From assembly GCA_963966185.1 (NCBI GenBank), contig CAWZYM010000111.1, positions 1 to 64,000 on the forward strand: a stretch of 64,000 bases of DNA. Reading direction: 5' to 3'. Below, piece after piece: positions 9,240-22,800 of the stretch. A program made the position numbers and the translations under genes. Below the pieces are notes generated by a model. That model did no database searches and had not been told where the DNA came from. It was given only the letters and a program-made list of their open reading frames with translations. How positions within the stretch are numbered: position 1 is the stretch's first letter; each line of letters starts with the position of its first letter. The DNA comes from Rhabditoides inermis (taxonomy: Eukaryota > Nematoda > Chromadorea > Rhabditida > Rhabditidae).

Positions 9240-11738
9240 GAACGGGCAAATAGGCAGAGTTTCTAGAAAACAAGGAAAACGAAACCAGCCGCCCTCGCCA
9301 GCCGAGTTGGATACAATGTATGAGGAGTGTCCAAGCCATGTCCTGTGAAGGCACATGTGGCGGATTCAAAGGGATTGCAAAGGGCATCCGAACCGCCACG
9401 CCACACACGATCTGATACAAAAGATGTAAACAATGATCGTAATCAATTGGCGTCACTCTAAAAACAAAAAAGGAGAACTTAAAAGAGGTTCTCGGAAGAA
9501 GAAAAAACAGTAACGTAATCGGCAGCGCGCACTCACTCTACCGTCACTTCACACCAGACGCGACTATACCTACCAGCCGTCAGAAGAAGCCTTCATCGTC
9601 AACGACAAAACAACACGTCAACGACAACACGTCTTCAACAAGCGACAGGAGGAGACCCACTACCGAACGTAGACTGAGAAGCCCAAAAAACAGGGCAATT
9701 GTCACTTTATAAATTTATAAGTATCGATTATCTCCCCCCCGTGTCACATCACTCATTACACTCGAGATGTTCTCGCGTCCCCCCCGGAATGTCCCGACCG
9801 GAACGAGAGAGTGAGAGAGAGCACAGACACGTAAGAGAGAAGTGAGAGAGATCGACACTTATCGCCGGGACGATCCGCGTGAGCGGTCGCCCTTTCATGT
9901 ATATTTACTATATGCGATAAAGTCACTTCTATATTACTGTTATGTATTTATTGGCGAGAGTATTGTGGCAACCCTCTCGACGGCCATGGAGACAGGTCTG
10001 ATGTATTGTATTGTTATCACTGTAGATTACCGTAGTTACTATTACCATTACTGTAGTTATTAGTACCCTTACTGTAGAGTACCTTAGACTGAACCCTGCC
10101 CCATAGCTTAGTCTTGACACGGCGCTCGTGAAGTGAGATGAATGTGAAAATGAGGTTGTTTTTGTTAAGTGAATTAACCTTTTAGTACACATTTTCACAT
10201 TATAAATTGTTTTTCATTGTCTTTCACATTCACACTATAAAACGTCTAATATTTGAAAATTATTTATGAATAAATAGTGCTGTTCCCTGACGTCATGTTG
10301 TGCATAATGGTGCAAATCTTTGGTACACCATGATGCGATATGCGCCTATCCTTTCATTCTCTATATAGACATTTTCTAAATTTAATTGTATTTTCCTATT
10401 CTTATTCCATTTGATTAGAGGGTATCTAACAAATTTTGTATTCTTTGTAAAACGCCTATGGTTCGGAAGTCCGTGCGCAATCGATATTGGCATGGGCAGC
10501 GTGGGAGGTCTCGTTTCGCATTGTCTTCTCTTACCTGGCAATCTATCTGATATGGTTCTTCATGAACCATTCTAAACGTTATTTTGTATCACCCCAATAA
10601 CTTTATGATATGCCACTAATGCAATACTAGTTCTTAGAAGTGAAATCGACTCTTGTCCCCGGCGGCGGCAGCGACTAGTGAGTGGTCGGCGTGTTTTGCT
10701 GACCGCCTCTCGCCTTAGCAGTTGTTGTTTTCGGTTTCCTCTCTGCCCTGTCCATTCCGGCTTCTCCCTGCCTATTGCTACAGTGAACTTGTTGGCTCGC
10801 GTACTACGTTATAGTGTGTAGGCGGCGTACAACTGTTTGCACTTGTGACTCACTCACAATCGTATTTCGTCTGGTGACGACCACGACCTTTGTCGGTAAG
10901 CGAGGGTTGGCGATAGCTTATCGTGGATTGATTGCGACACATTTGGCGCCGGCGTTGGTACATGCCATTCCTTCCTCGTGGACGTTTCATGTGAATGTCG
11001 TCCGATTACGTAATTACGTTGTCCATAGTGTTGCGAGAACCTCTGAATCTTGATTACACCATTTGTGCATCCTTACGACCTTGCTGAATTCGCACCTGTG
11101 CGCGGCCTTGTCTCAGCGTGTATCCAGGTTTTCTCATCTATCCTTCGCGTATCGCGGCTTTGATTGATTGCGGGCCCTCGTCTCACGCGTTGACGGCGGC
11201 GGCATCTGTTTCGCTCACTTTGTGACTTCGTTGTGACAGCACATGACTATGTTATTTGTCGTCTACAAAATTCGTGTACACACCTGCACTTGGTTGTTTT
11301 TATATGTCATGTTATTAGTGTGTAGCGTAGGTTGTCCCGGCAGAACATAATCATAAGATCATCCATAAACAGTAGATATTTATCTATAAAATAAAACAAC
11401 GTGTTGACGTGCGTGGTGCGTTGCCAGTTTTGAGTTGCATGTTCTCTTTCTTCATGCTCATGCATCCGTTTTTTGTCTTCTACTATCATACTCACTGTGT
11501 GAACGAATCAGAAATCAGCGCGATCAGAACACAAAACCTGCCCGGGTGGATCACGCGTTCATTTCACGAGACTTGACGCAATTCTACTTGTTACCCCAAT
11601 CTTACTCTCCCGATCTATATCTATTGATTTCAACGTATTTTATTATTGCTCGCCATGTTTTGCGCTGATGTCCGCGTTCTTGTGTTTATACAATTCACGA
11701 TAATGTTTTGTTCTTGATGTTTTGGTCCTTTTAGGGCG
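9240..11738. other. Intergenic stretch upstream of the SAM-domain gene
   Basis: No convincing exon was found on either strand. The part 9665-9860 contains a TTATAAATTTATAA stretch and C-rich runs and looks like mobile-element debris. The part 10620-11250 has a rise in GC and may include the promoter or 5' UTR of the gene beginning at 11739, since TTTTAGGGCG immediately precedes that ATG as an acceptor. Confidence 0.4.
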
Positions 11739-14700
11739 ATGGTGCGGAAGCCGTCCTCTCCGACGGGGAGTATGTCGGCGGCGGCTGCGACCGCGACGCT
11801 GCTCCATGGAGACGACCACATCAACGTGCGCCTCAACGGAAAGGTCGGCAAGGGTGAGTGTTCCATTCATTTATTGTTGTTCTTCGATTGCTGTGAACGA
11901 AATATCTTGTGAACGTAACTGTGAACTGTGACGTTACTGTGAACGAAAACGGTTTCTGTTTTGCTTGCTACTTTGTGATTGTCGTAAATATCTTTTTTTG
12001 CTTATCACATTTCGCGATTGCGAGCACACTCGAGCGTGTTTCGATAAGCGTGTGGTTCTGATAAGTGCACAAGACAATGGGATCGGATATCGGCAACCGA
12101 TGGTCTGACCCTATAATCCCACATGCCTTTTGGTAAACTATTAGAATGGACTAATGGACACCATGTGCCATGTGCGCATACATAGAGACATGTGAGAAGT
12201 GACTCAAACTTTCCGTACGTAGGGAAAAATCCCGAGCGGAGTTGTGAACCGCTATCATTATTATATCACGACCCAACTCCCATACCTACCTATCTCACCA
12301 CACAGGTAACAAATAATTCTGTAACTATGCATGAATTTATGTTATTTTATTACTAAAAGGTTGGTACTATCAAACGTACGAAAATTAAATATTAGAATAG
12401 GGAGAAGTAGCTGACAAAGTTGCTTGAGATTCTTTGAGTCCAGAGTGAGTCAGTTTGAGAAGTTAGATTTTTATTTGGTCCCTCTCATTTCTTTTTTACT
12501 GCTTTGAAAGAGCGTAAATTACTTCATTTCGGAAAAATATCAAACGTACGAAAATTAAATTTTAAACCGGTGCACCACTCATGTCATCATGATTTTTTTT
12601 TTTTAATTTAATACCCTCTCCGCTTATAACCCGTCCATAACTGCGCTCGGGTCTTTTCCATTTCGTACGTAATGGTCAAAAACATTATTTCGTAACTTCG
12701 AGATCATTTAATCTTCGGTACGTAAGTCATCATCAGGAAATTAACTTCTCAAAGCGCCGGGATGTATGCATGTGCGTGATCGGAAACTGCGCATCCCCGA
12801 AACATTAGACCACAATGCTTTGAAGCATATGATATTAGCAAGGAAGTGCACATGGTAGGAACTAAGGAACTGCTATAAGCACACTTTTTTGTTGTAGCTG
12901 CTTACTGCCGTGTGAGTAGCTGTAGCATTTCTCCCTCCCCCCATGTGCATGTGCGATGTGCATTTCCTTCGCGGTCATCGTTTTGTGGGCATACACGAAC
13001 AGCAAACGATTACTGTCCATATAAACTGTCTTATACTGTCTATACCATATATACCTATACCATGTATACTGTCCATATCATTATACGCATTTAATAAAGG
13101 CGACCCACTTTGAGGCGCGTCTCCGTCTCTCTGGTCGCACTCTGACGTGGCGGCATGGCTGCGCGACGCCGGATTCGCACACTACGCACAGCTACTCGCC
13201 GAGACGCACAAGGTGGGCATTGCCATGGTCGATGATGAATAACGACGCCCAATTATTGTCCCCCAGATGTGCCCGGTAGTGTTGTGAGTTGTGCTTGTGA
13301 AGCTCATTTTATTATTGCAAACAATGTTCTACACGATAAAGAAATAATAATAATATTTGTTGTTCTAGATCGATGGCGCCTCGCTGCTGCAGCTGTCGGA
13401 GAGCGACCTTCGCGAGCCGCCTCTCTCGATGAGCTGTCTCGGAGACATCAAGCGGCTCGGACACGCACTGCAAGCGCTCAGGGTGGGTTGTTGTCGTTGT
13501 TGTTGTTGTTGTTGTTGTTGTTGTCGTTGTCGTTGTTGTTGTTGTCACTGAACTGTTCATTGCAGGACGCGGAGGAGGCGCGCAAGCGCAACGAGCTCTT
13601 CCTCCTCCACTGCGACAATGGAGTTGATGTGGCGGCCGTGATCAGGTGCGTATTGATTGATAATTGATATCAGATGTTCGAAGATTGTATTGATTAATTA
13701 TCGATTTATGATGTATGGTGTTCAGCGACGACGATGTGATGGACACTCTGTCGACGTCGGGCACGGTGCGACTCATGTCGCGTGACTCGCTCATCCGGTC
13801 AGTACACGCTTTCTATATTGGATAATTGGGTTTGATAAACGGTGTTTATATTTGGTTTATTTGTTTACAATGTTCGTGAATGTTGAGACACGTTGTTGAG
13901 ACACATTGTGTTGAGACACGTTGTTGAGACACATTGTGTTGAGACACGGTTGAGACACGTGGAGTCTATACTGAGTTTTTTGTGCATAGACGATGTTTGC
14001 ATACAATGTCAGTGAATTATGAATGTTATGATGTGCTGTTGTTGAGACACGTGGAGTCTCCGGACACGCGGGCGAAGAGTGTGCTGAAGCTGGCGATCGC
14101 GGCCGGCTACTGCGCCGCCTCCCTCCTCATCACAGCCTTCGTCATGGTGCTCGTCCACGACAGGGTGCCCGGTGAGTGCGAGGGGGAGGGGGACTCCTCA
14201 ATCACATGGAAGGGGATGTGTTGGCATAGTTGCATAGTTACATTGAAGACGATTGAGTTGAGTGGTTTTAAAGAAGAGGGTGACGGTGAGTGGAAGAGAT
14301 GAAATGGGTGTGTATCTTGGTTTGTGGTGTCGGTTTGGGGACGACCGATGTTGAATGTCTCGGTTTGAGAGAGAAACGTACTTGTTGAAGGTTTTTCAAT
14401 GGTCGCATAATGATTTGATTTCTCTTTCAGATATGAAGACGTACCCCCCGCTGCCGGACATTGTGCTCGACAACCTGCCCCTCATCCCGTGGGCGTTTGA
14501 GGTGCATGATTATTTCATTGTTTTCTAAATTGGTATGTGGTATTTTCTATTGGAATAATATTGTAAAATTCTTTCTAGGCGTGCGAATGCATTGGTGTGG
14601 TGCTGAGCGGTATCTGGTTCACCGTCCTGTTCTTCCACAAACAACGGTCGGTCGCGTTCAAATGCTGTTGTTGTTATTGGTGTATGATCGAATATATGTT

Positions 14701-15838
14701 TCACGATTTGAATATGGCGGAGTCTGAGAGCTTTCTGATAATCCGTTGTTTATATACTGATTTGACATTGCTATTGCAGAGTGGTGATCGCGCGCCGCAT
14801 GTTCTCGATGGTGGGCACTGTGTTCCTGCTGCGATGCATCACCATGCTCATCACCTCCCTCTCCGTGCCCGGAGTGCATCTCGAGTGCTCGGCCAAGGTA
14901 GGCAGAAAGAGAGAGCGAGAGAGAGAGAGAGATATTCCCTTGTGTTTCCAGAGCTTTGGCTCGACGTCGGACAAGTTTTGGCAGGCGCTCAAGATTTGGA
15001 GCAAGCTCGGCATGAGCATTCAGGTATGTGACTAGGTAGAAAAGTGGGCGGGGCTGAAATAGGCGGAGAATCGTGTTTAGGGTGTGCGCACGTGCGGCGA
15101 CTACATGTTCAGCGGGCACACCACCGCCATCACGCTCCTCAATCACTTTATCACCGAGTGTGAGTTGTGTGTTACTGTAGCTAGATTTTCAGGATTACGG
15201 TATCTCTTTCAGACACTCCCTCGTCGTGGACGGGCCTGCACACGATGACGTGGGTGATGAACCTGTTTGGTGAGTGCGGGGAAGGGCAGAGGTAGTAGAG
15301 AGAGATAGAGAGAGAGGGGGGAGGGAGGGAAGGAGGGAGGGAGAGAGAGAGAGGCTAACATGTGGTTTGCAGGTGTGTTCTTCATCCTGGCGGGACATGA
15401 ACACTACTCTATCGACGTGTTTATTGCCTTCTACATCTCCAGCAGGTGGGTGGACGAGGAAAGAGAGGGGGCGGGGCTGGGAAGTGGTGGCAAGTTGCAA
15501 GAAGTTATAGTTATGTAATAATAATATGTGACATCATTATATCGTTCTTAACTGGAGCTGCTTACATATTGCACAATGGCTTTGTTAGCGGGATTTGTCT
15601 TGTTTATGAAACGTACGTTGACATTTTGATATTTATCACGACAATATTAATGGGTAGATGTAAAATGGTCATTGACAGAGACAGTTGTGTAATCTCGTTC
15701 GAATGTATGTATTTCAGGATGTTCCTGTACTACCACGCGTACGCCTACAACCACGCCAATTTGACGGCGACGGACGATAGGATGCGGCTGTGGTTCCCGC
15801 TGGGATGGTTCTTCGAGGCGGGCAGTGTCGGCAAGGTA

Positions 15839-15890
<52 letters not shown>

Positions 15891-16369
15891 GAGAGTCGAA
15901 GGCGAATGAGTTTGGTTTTCTCTGTGTGAATTTTGAACGAGTTGTGCGAAACATGTTTCAAGTTTCATGTCATGATTAGATGTGGGGCAGCTCATTTTCT
16001 TTAATCTGACCTTGGATTGACTTCAAAAGTAATTAGCGGTTCGTGTACTACTATACAATGCATTTTTCAGTGCCCGAACGAGTTTGAGGTGCCGTTTTCG
16101 ATCAAGGGAACGAAACGGCGCATCCTCTCACTGCTCGGAGTGGGCGGCAGCAGCGAGAGGGACAGGGAACACGACAGGTTCTATCCCGCGTCGCCCAGGG
16201 TGAGTGTATCGATTGATGCGATCGATCCATAGATTTCGATTGGTATCGATAGGTATCCTTTCTTCGTTTGACCAATTCGTCAATGTTTCAGCACGGGGAT
16301 GATGTGCGATTCGGTGTGGAGACGCGGTCGACGAAAGCGCGTCAGGCGATGAAGAAGAAGAACAAGTGA
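11739..16369 (+). CDS. Sphingomyelin-synthase family enzyme with SAM domain (SAMD8/SMSr-like)
   Basis: Sixteen exons: 11739-11853, 13115-13212, 13369-13482, 13566-13645, 13726-13797, 14047-14171, 14431-14501, 14579-14646, 14780-14897, 14952-15023, 15081-15159, 15213-15269, 15373-15445, 15718-15835, 16071-16199 and 16292-16369. All phases agree and give 488 residues. Exons 2-3 encode a SAM domain ([10 protein letters not shown], then an ID-G-LL-L motif). The rest matches the six-helix sphingomyelin/ceramide-phosphoethanolamine synthase core: VHDRVP after helix 1, PPLPD, RCITM, a [10 protein letters not shown] motif and [10 protein letters not shown]. The two histidines and the aspartate of the last motifs form the catalytic triad of the lipid phosphatase/transferase fold. 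Such enzymes act in Golgi or ER membranes and move a phospho-head group from a phospholipid to ceramide; SAM-containing members are usually ceramide phosphoethanolamine synthases. The charged tail ends MKKKNK. AATAAA at about 16758. Intact in all exons. Confidence 0.9.
12200..12680. repeat. Inverted-repeat (foldback) element in intron 1 of the SAM-domain synthase gene
   Basis: The block around 12210-12250 (CGTACGTAGGGAAAAA, then CCGAGCGGAGTTGTG) reappears as an imperfect reverse complement at about 12620-12675 (CCATAACTGCGCTCGG, then TTTCGTACGTAA). Inside, a 23-base segment beginning ATCAAACGTACGAAAATTAA occurs twice in direct orientation, at about 12368 and 12540. This resembles a small non-autonomous DNA element. 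A related ACAACTCCGCTCGG motif lies at about 20425. Confidence 0.5.
13490..13550. repeat. (TTG)n simple repeat in an intron
   Basis: Almost pure TTG/TCG triplets fill most of the short intron between exons 3 and 4 of the synthase gene. Confidence 0.85.
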
Positions 16370-16888
16370 AGGGTACTGTAACCGGTAGGAGAATACGGTA
16401 GCTATAGCTCAGCTCGATTAGTCATGCCACACGCTGTTTCTCAAATTATCCAGGTTTTGTCCCTTAGTAGTTCCGCGTAGTGACGCTCTCCTTCCACTCG
16501 GCCTCTTGTAGACGGCTTAGGTACTTTCTAGTCTCTCACGAGGCGCTTTGTTGTGATAGCTTGATGGTTGTTAGAGTGAGGACAGTCTCGTTCCAGCCAT
16601 AGTCTTTCTCTTCCCTCTGTTGAATATCCGAATCCGCTATGCAAATGCAGTCAGCCACATATTGTTCCGTTCCGTCGACGCGCTTCTCGATGTTTGTAGT
16701 TCTCAGAGTTTGAACTACTTGCTGTGTGTTATGTGTGAATTGTACCGTGTGAATCGTGTAATAAAGAGATTTTATATCAGTTGTTGTGGAATGAGTGTGA
16801 AGAAATGGTCACCTAGTACCAATTGATATTTTGAGCTTCTTCAAAGGGAATAAAGGGTTGACGATGGTTGTAGGTTGCATAGTTGAGA

Positions 16889-19800
16889 ATGGGAATCACT
16901 GGTCTCTGGCCACTGCTCGAGCCGACCGCCCGACCGGTGTCGCTCGAATCGCTAGAGGGCAAGAAGGTCGCCGTAGGTGGGTTAGAGTAGTACAGGTTCG
17001 CGATTACTGCACCCTGCTAGGATTACTGTTCAGATGTGTCGATCTGGATCCACCAGGCGCAGTCTTCGATGGACACACGGTGTCCCCACCTCGCTCTGCT
17101 AGTGAGCAGACTCTGCAAGATGATCTACTATAAGGTGAGGGGGGAGGTTGGGTGGACAACGAGATGTGGAGGATGTCTGATCAGTCTAGTGTACAGCGAT
17201 ATGATTTGTTCCGAAAAAGTATGTTTCATCGTTTCGTTGTGCGATCGAGTATAGTATCACTACTAATAGACATTCCAGTTGTGTTAATGTAAGATCACAA
17301 ACTACTGTGAATTTTAAAATAGTAACTTTTTCGAAATGACATGATTACAGATCCGACCGGTGTTCGTATTCGACGGACCGAACGTGCCGCGCTTCAAGCA
17401 GCGAGTGCTGGTGGGTGAGGACTCTCCCTCTCCCTCTCCTTCTCCCCTCTCCCTCTCCCTCTCCCTCTCCCTCTCCCTCTCCCTCTCCCTCTCCCTCCCC
17501 CCCCCTCTCCCTCTCCCTCTCCCTCTCCCCCTGCCTCTCCCCCCCTCTCCCTCTCCCTCTCCCTCTCCCTCTCCCTCTCCCTCTCCCTCTCCCTCTCCCT
17601 CTCCCCCTCCCCCCTCCCCTCTCCCTCTCCCTCTCCCTCTCCCTCTCCCTCTCCCTCTCCCTCTCCCTCTCCCTCTCCCTCTCCCTCTCCCTCTCCCTCT
17701 CCCTCTCCCTCTCCCTCTCCCTCTCCCTCTCCCTCTCCCTCAGACCCCCTTTCTCTCCCTCTCTCTCTCCCCTCTCTCTCCCCTCTCTCTTTCTCTCGCT
17801 CTTTCTCCCTCTCTCCAACTCTGCCTTCCAGGATGAGCGTCGCGCGCGTCGTTTCGCTGAGGAGAACGGCCTGGGCCGGCAGAAGAGGAAGCAGCTGGCC
17901 GAGCTGGCCAGGGGTGAGGAGAGGGGGGGAGAGGGAGAGGGAGAGAGAGGACACTGATTAGTGTTCATATGAATTGGATAGTTAATCGAGTGTGTGTGTG
18001 TCAGGCAGACGGACGAGAAAGTACGAGCTAATACAGTGTTATTGTGGTTCTTCTCTGTATGATTCACGAATTTCCATTGAATAGTGTATCGTGTATCGTG
18101 TACTTGCTTGTATATGTGTGTCAGGCGAGACGGACGAGTCCTCCGCGGTGGCGGTGCTGCAGCGCAGTCCGGCCAAGAGGGCGCGGCGGGAGGATGCGGC
18201 CATGTTCGAGCTGCGGCCGGGGTCAGGGCATGCACTTTTGGTGACTTTTTGTGTGAAAGGGTCAGATCTCAAATCGGGTCGGACATGCGGATCGCAGTTT
18301 GGATTTGAGATTCAGTAAAATGACTGTGTGAAAGTGATATGATGAATATTTGTGTCCACATTGCAGTCCGTCGTACGAAGTGGTTGACGTGAGCGACGAC
18401 GAGGTGCAGGTGGTCGGGGAGAAGAGGAGCCAGGAGGAGGAGGAGGAGGAGAGGGAGGAGGAGGAGAGGAGGAGCAAGATGGACCACTCGCCCATCAAGG
18501 TGGGGAAGAGGCAGGGAGAGAGATTGAAGTTGATTGGATGGGAATGGGTTCCAAGGATATGTGTTTCAGCTCGGTCGACTGGGCAAGCTCATCCAGCAGA
18601 GGGAGCGCATCAAGGAGAAGAGGCTGCGTCCGGATCAGGTGTGTAGGGGGGCGGAGCCAACGGGGGCGGGACTAGACGGTGATTGCAGGTGCCGACGGAC
18701 TCGAACGACTTTAGCCGCTTCCAGCTGGCGCGCATGCTGACGAGGGGAAAGGTGGGTGAAGTGGTGTTTAGCAACCAGTTAGATTCAAAAAGCGGCCGTT
18801 TTTCATGTTATTCACCTATTCATGGCGTGGTTGTTTCTAGGTGAGTCGGGAGATCGAGGACTTGCGTCAGCTGCAACACAGAGGAGAGCAAGGTGAGTGG
18901 AGAGAGAGAGAGAGAGAGATATGACCACCACTTTAGGCGTGTCTGTGGCGTACGTGGAGGGCCGCCGGCTGCACACTCTCGTCTACCACAAGGATAACGA
19001 TGTGCAGGTTGGGAAAGTCTTTCTCCCCCTCTCTCTCTCCCCCCCCCTCTCTCCCTCTTTCTCTCTATTTCTCTCTCTCTCTATCTCTCTCTCTCGTTTT
19101 TATTTTCTTTCCATGAGCCATGAGCTGAGAGATGACCAGAAGTTTGCAGATCGTGGAAGACTCTGTGGCGCGACGTGAAATTGATGAGATGGCTTCAAAT
19201 GGATTCGGTTTTGGCAATCGCACACTCGACCATCTCGCGGCGGCTGCGGTGGAGGAGCGAGATGAAAAGGATGAGACGGAGGAGAGACTGCGTCTCGATG
19301 AGGAGGAGGACGTGGAGAGGGTGGGTTGTAGAGTTACGAATAGTTTGATCTACTTCGTTCCCTTAGGCATACGGTAAGAGAATAATTTGACCTGCTTCGT
19401 TCCCTTAGGATTACGATAGGAGAATAATTTGATTTACTTCGTTCCCTTAGGATTACGGTAAGATAATACTTTGACCTGCTTCGTTCCCTTAGGATTACGG
19501 TAGGAGAATAATTTGGCCGGCTTCGTTCCCTTAGGATTACGGTAAGAGAATAATTTGATCAGCTTCGTTCCCTTAGGCATACGGTAAGAGAATAATTTGA
19601 TCTGCTTCGTTCCCTTAGGATTACGGTAGGAGAATAATTTGGCCGGCTTCGTTCCCTTAGGATTACGGTAAGAGAATAATTTGATCAGCTTCGTTCCCTT
19701 AGGCATACGGTAAGAGAATAATTTGATCTGCTTCGTTTCCTTAGGATTACGATAGGAGAATAATTTGATTTACTTCGTTCCCTTAGGATTACGGTAGGAG

Positions 19801-22800
19801 AATAATTTGGCCTGCTTCGTTCCCTTAGGATTACGGTAGGAGAATAATTTGATCTGCTTCGTTCCCTTAGGCATACGGTAAGAGAATAATTTGATCTGCT
19901 TCGTTCCCTTATGATTACGGTAGGAGAATAATTTGGCCTGCTTCGTTCCCTTAGGATTACGGTAAGAGAATAATTTGATCAGCTTCGTTCCCTTAGGATT
20001 ACGATAGGAGAATAATTTGGCCTGCTTCGTTTCCTTAGGATTACGATAGGAGAATAATTTGATTTACTTCGTTCCCTTAGGATTACGGTAAGATAATACT
20101 TTGACCTGCTTAGTTCCTTTAGGATTACGATAGAAGAATAATTTGATCTACTTCGTTACCGTAGGATTACGAAATTACGATACTCGTTTATGAGAATATA
20201 CAATTACAGGCGCGTCTCGCTTCTCTTGCCGAAGTATCAGGCAGAGAATACGTGAGCAAGAGTGGACTGATAGAGGAGCTGGTGCGCAAGAGAATCGGAA
20301 AGACGACCGAGGAGAGGGGTGAGCGTGAGAGAGCGAGGCAGCTAGGATTCATGTATTATATGTGGGGAAAGATTGTGCAAGATTACGAATAGACATCGTA
20401 CAGTCCAGGGAATATTAAGTTCCGCCACAACTCCGCTCGGCCGTCGTGCATTTGAAAATTGCGCGCGCGCGAAAGTTTGAATGTGAATTTATTCGCGTGC
20501 TCTCGCATGTCTATCGATTTTTGCCGCCTCGCACTCTGCGCTTTCTGCGCTCTCTACTGGCGGCTGACTGATTTGCCCACCCACTGTAGAAATAGTCTAA
20601 TAATATTGCTATTTTACTACTGAACCAATCCGATTGGATTTGTAAACATATTCAATTGAATCATGGAAGCAACATCTTCAAATATAAAACTGTTGTTGCA
20701 GTGAACGCGCACATAGATGGCTGGTCGAGTGACGACGACGACGATGACGACTTTATCGACGTGCCGATGCCCGGGCGGGAGGAGGAGAAGAAGGAGAAGA
20801 GTGCGGGCACATCGGCGGAGAAGGAGAAGGTAATGTGTGATACTGTGTTCACGGAAAGTAAAATGAACTTTTTGACTGTTTTTGCAAATCACGACCATAT
20901 GGATCCTTGCAGTCCCCGGAGGGAGATGCTGTGCTCGACCGCGAGTGGGATCCGCGCCTGGATGGCGAAAAGGTATGTTTCTTCCTTTTAGGCTCTGTTG
21001 TGTTTCCTATGTTGCCCATGTTAAGTACACGGTAATCAATTAAAATAGCGGTCAGTCTCTTCGAAACAGCCCCTTCAAAACGCCTTCGGAACACGCTGTT
21101 TGGTCGTGTTTCGAAGGCGTTTCGAAGTCAGTATCGAAGGGAGTTTCGGAGAGACTAACCGCTACTTGAGAGACTGACCACACCTTGAAGGAACGAGAGT
21201 GGCAGCGGCTGGCGGCGGCGCGCGCTCTTGAAGGGGGACAAGGAAGAGAGGAGGCGAGGGACGTGCTAGGCGCGCATAAGGACCTGCAGGTCGGTGATTC
21301 CTTATTCTACATTGAATTTTTTTTCTTTTTATTTCGTGGATAGTGGGTGATTGGCGATGTTTCTTAAAAAAATGTTTTTTGTTATTATATTATTTATTTC
21401 GTGAATTACCAGCTCCTTTCGCATTTCTTGTGTAGGTATCGATACTGCAAGATTTGTAAAAAAAAAAAAGAAGAAGAAGAAGTCAACTGTCAACGTCCAA
21501 CGAGTAGGAATCAAAGAGGTACTATGTGCCCCTTCTAGTTTGGTTTACCACAATTAAATTGAAATTGTAACACGGAAAGGGTTTCACAGAAAACGTTCTT
21601 TTTAATGTTGGTACCAGCACATTGTCTAATTGTGTTTGATCGGCGCAACATGATAAAGTAGTATGTTTTCATTGCAATGACGTGTTCAACGGACGAGTGC
21701 TTCACTTTATATAAGTCACGCTCGTAGAGACGCGTCGCGAGACGTGAGAGAGCGCGCTAAGCGACGGGGGCGACCTCTTCCTATTCTTGCCCTTGCCGGC
21801 AGATGTGAAGGTCCCGAAGCTCTTTGCCAGCACCTTTACCACCACGTTCCTGTACGGGGCGTGGGTGAGGAAAACGAGAACGGACGAGGCGGTCCCGTGA
21901 AGAGACATGGTCAGCATGATCCAGTTACAGTTGTCTGCAGACTCACAATTTGATGGACCGTTTTGATGAACTTACTGATGTATGTGCCGTCGTCGGAAAG
22001 GAAGATGTTGACGATGAAAGCGAATGGCACGGCGAGCAGGATCATTGGGAAGCATGTCTGCAAACATTGCCGTAACCGAGTCGTGGTCGTTTTGTCGTGG
22101 TACCTGTATGACCAGGATGATGACGTATTTGCGTTGCAGTTGTTTCGTCTTGGCGCTAACCGACGGTCCGGATATGTAAACCGTGCAAATTATGAGACAT
22201 ACGACTATGAAAACGACATTAAGTAGTCCTAGGGCGAAAAAGGATGCGATAAACTGAAAGTGTTCTTAGTTTGAAAACTGTTATCCGACGTCACCTGAAT
22301 GGTGTGTTCGTGGAGAAAGAAGAAGTCGAGGACAATGTTGGCGGGGTCGGCTGTTAGTGCCATTATGTCCAAATAAGGCCCTTCTATGCATATAGTTAAT
22401 CCCCATTTTATATCGACGTTGAGAAGGGTTTGTGCGATGGCCGAACGAGCGCCCATGTAGATAAACACTGTGATTTGCAGCACGGCGTTTGTTCCAATCA
22501 ATGTTTTGTAGCTTTTTTGGACGAAATTGTTGAGAGTGAGTAGAGTCTGAGAGAGAAATTGTGAGAAAAGGTGTTGAGTGTCTCTTCGAAACTACCTTCA
22601 CTCGGTAGACATATAGATTGAGTATAGCGCAGAACATTAGAATTGTTCCGGAGAGACCGATCACCTTGAATGTTTGAATGATATGATGAGGTTTTTTAAA
22701 GTATTCTTACCAATGCAATGTATTTGTTAGGTAGCATTGTGTATAGTCCTTTTACTTGTGCTGCGGGCGACGGAAAGAGAACTACCGGCATAAATCCGAT

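Noticed and set aside
17360..18235. Very long Ser-Leu, Pro-Leu or Arg-Glu open frames on both strands
   Set aside because: They arise from CTCCCT and CT repeats inside an XPG intron and have no coding signature.
19434..19706. Repeated 14-residue peptide on the minus strand
   Set aside because: The 42-bp minisatellite is a multiple of three, so an open frame is expected by chance; it lies inside an intron with no supporting signals.
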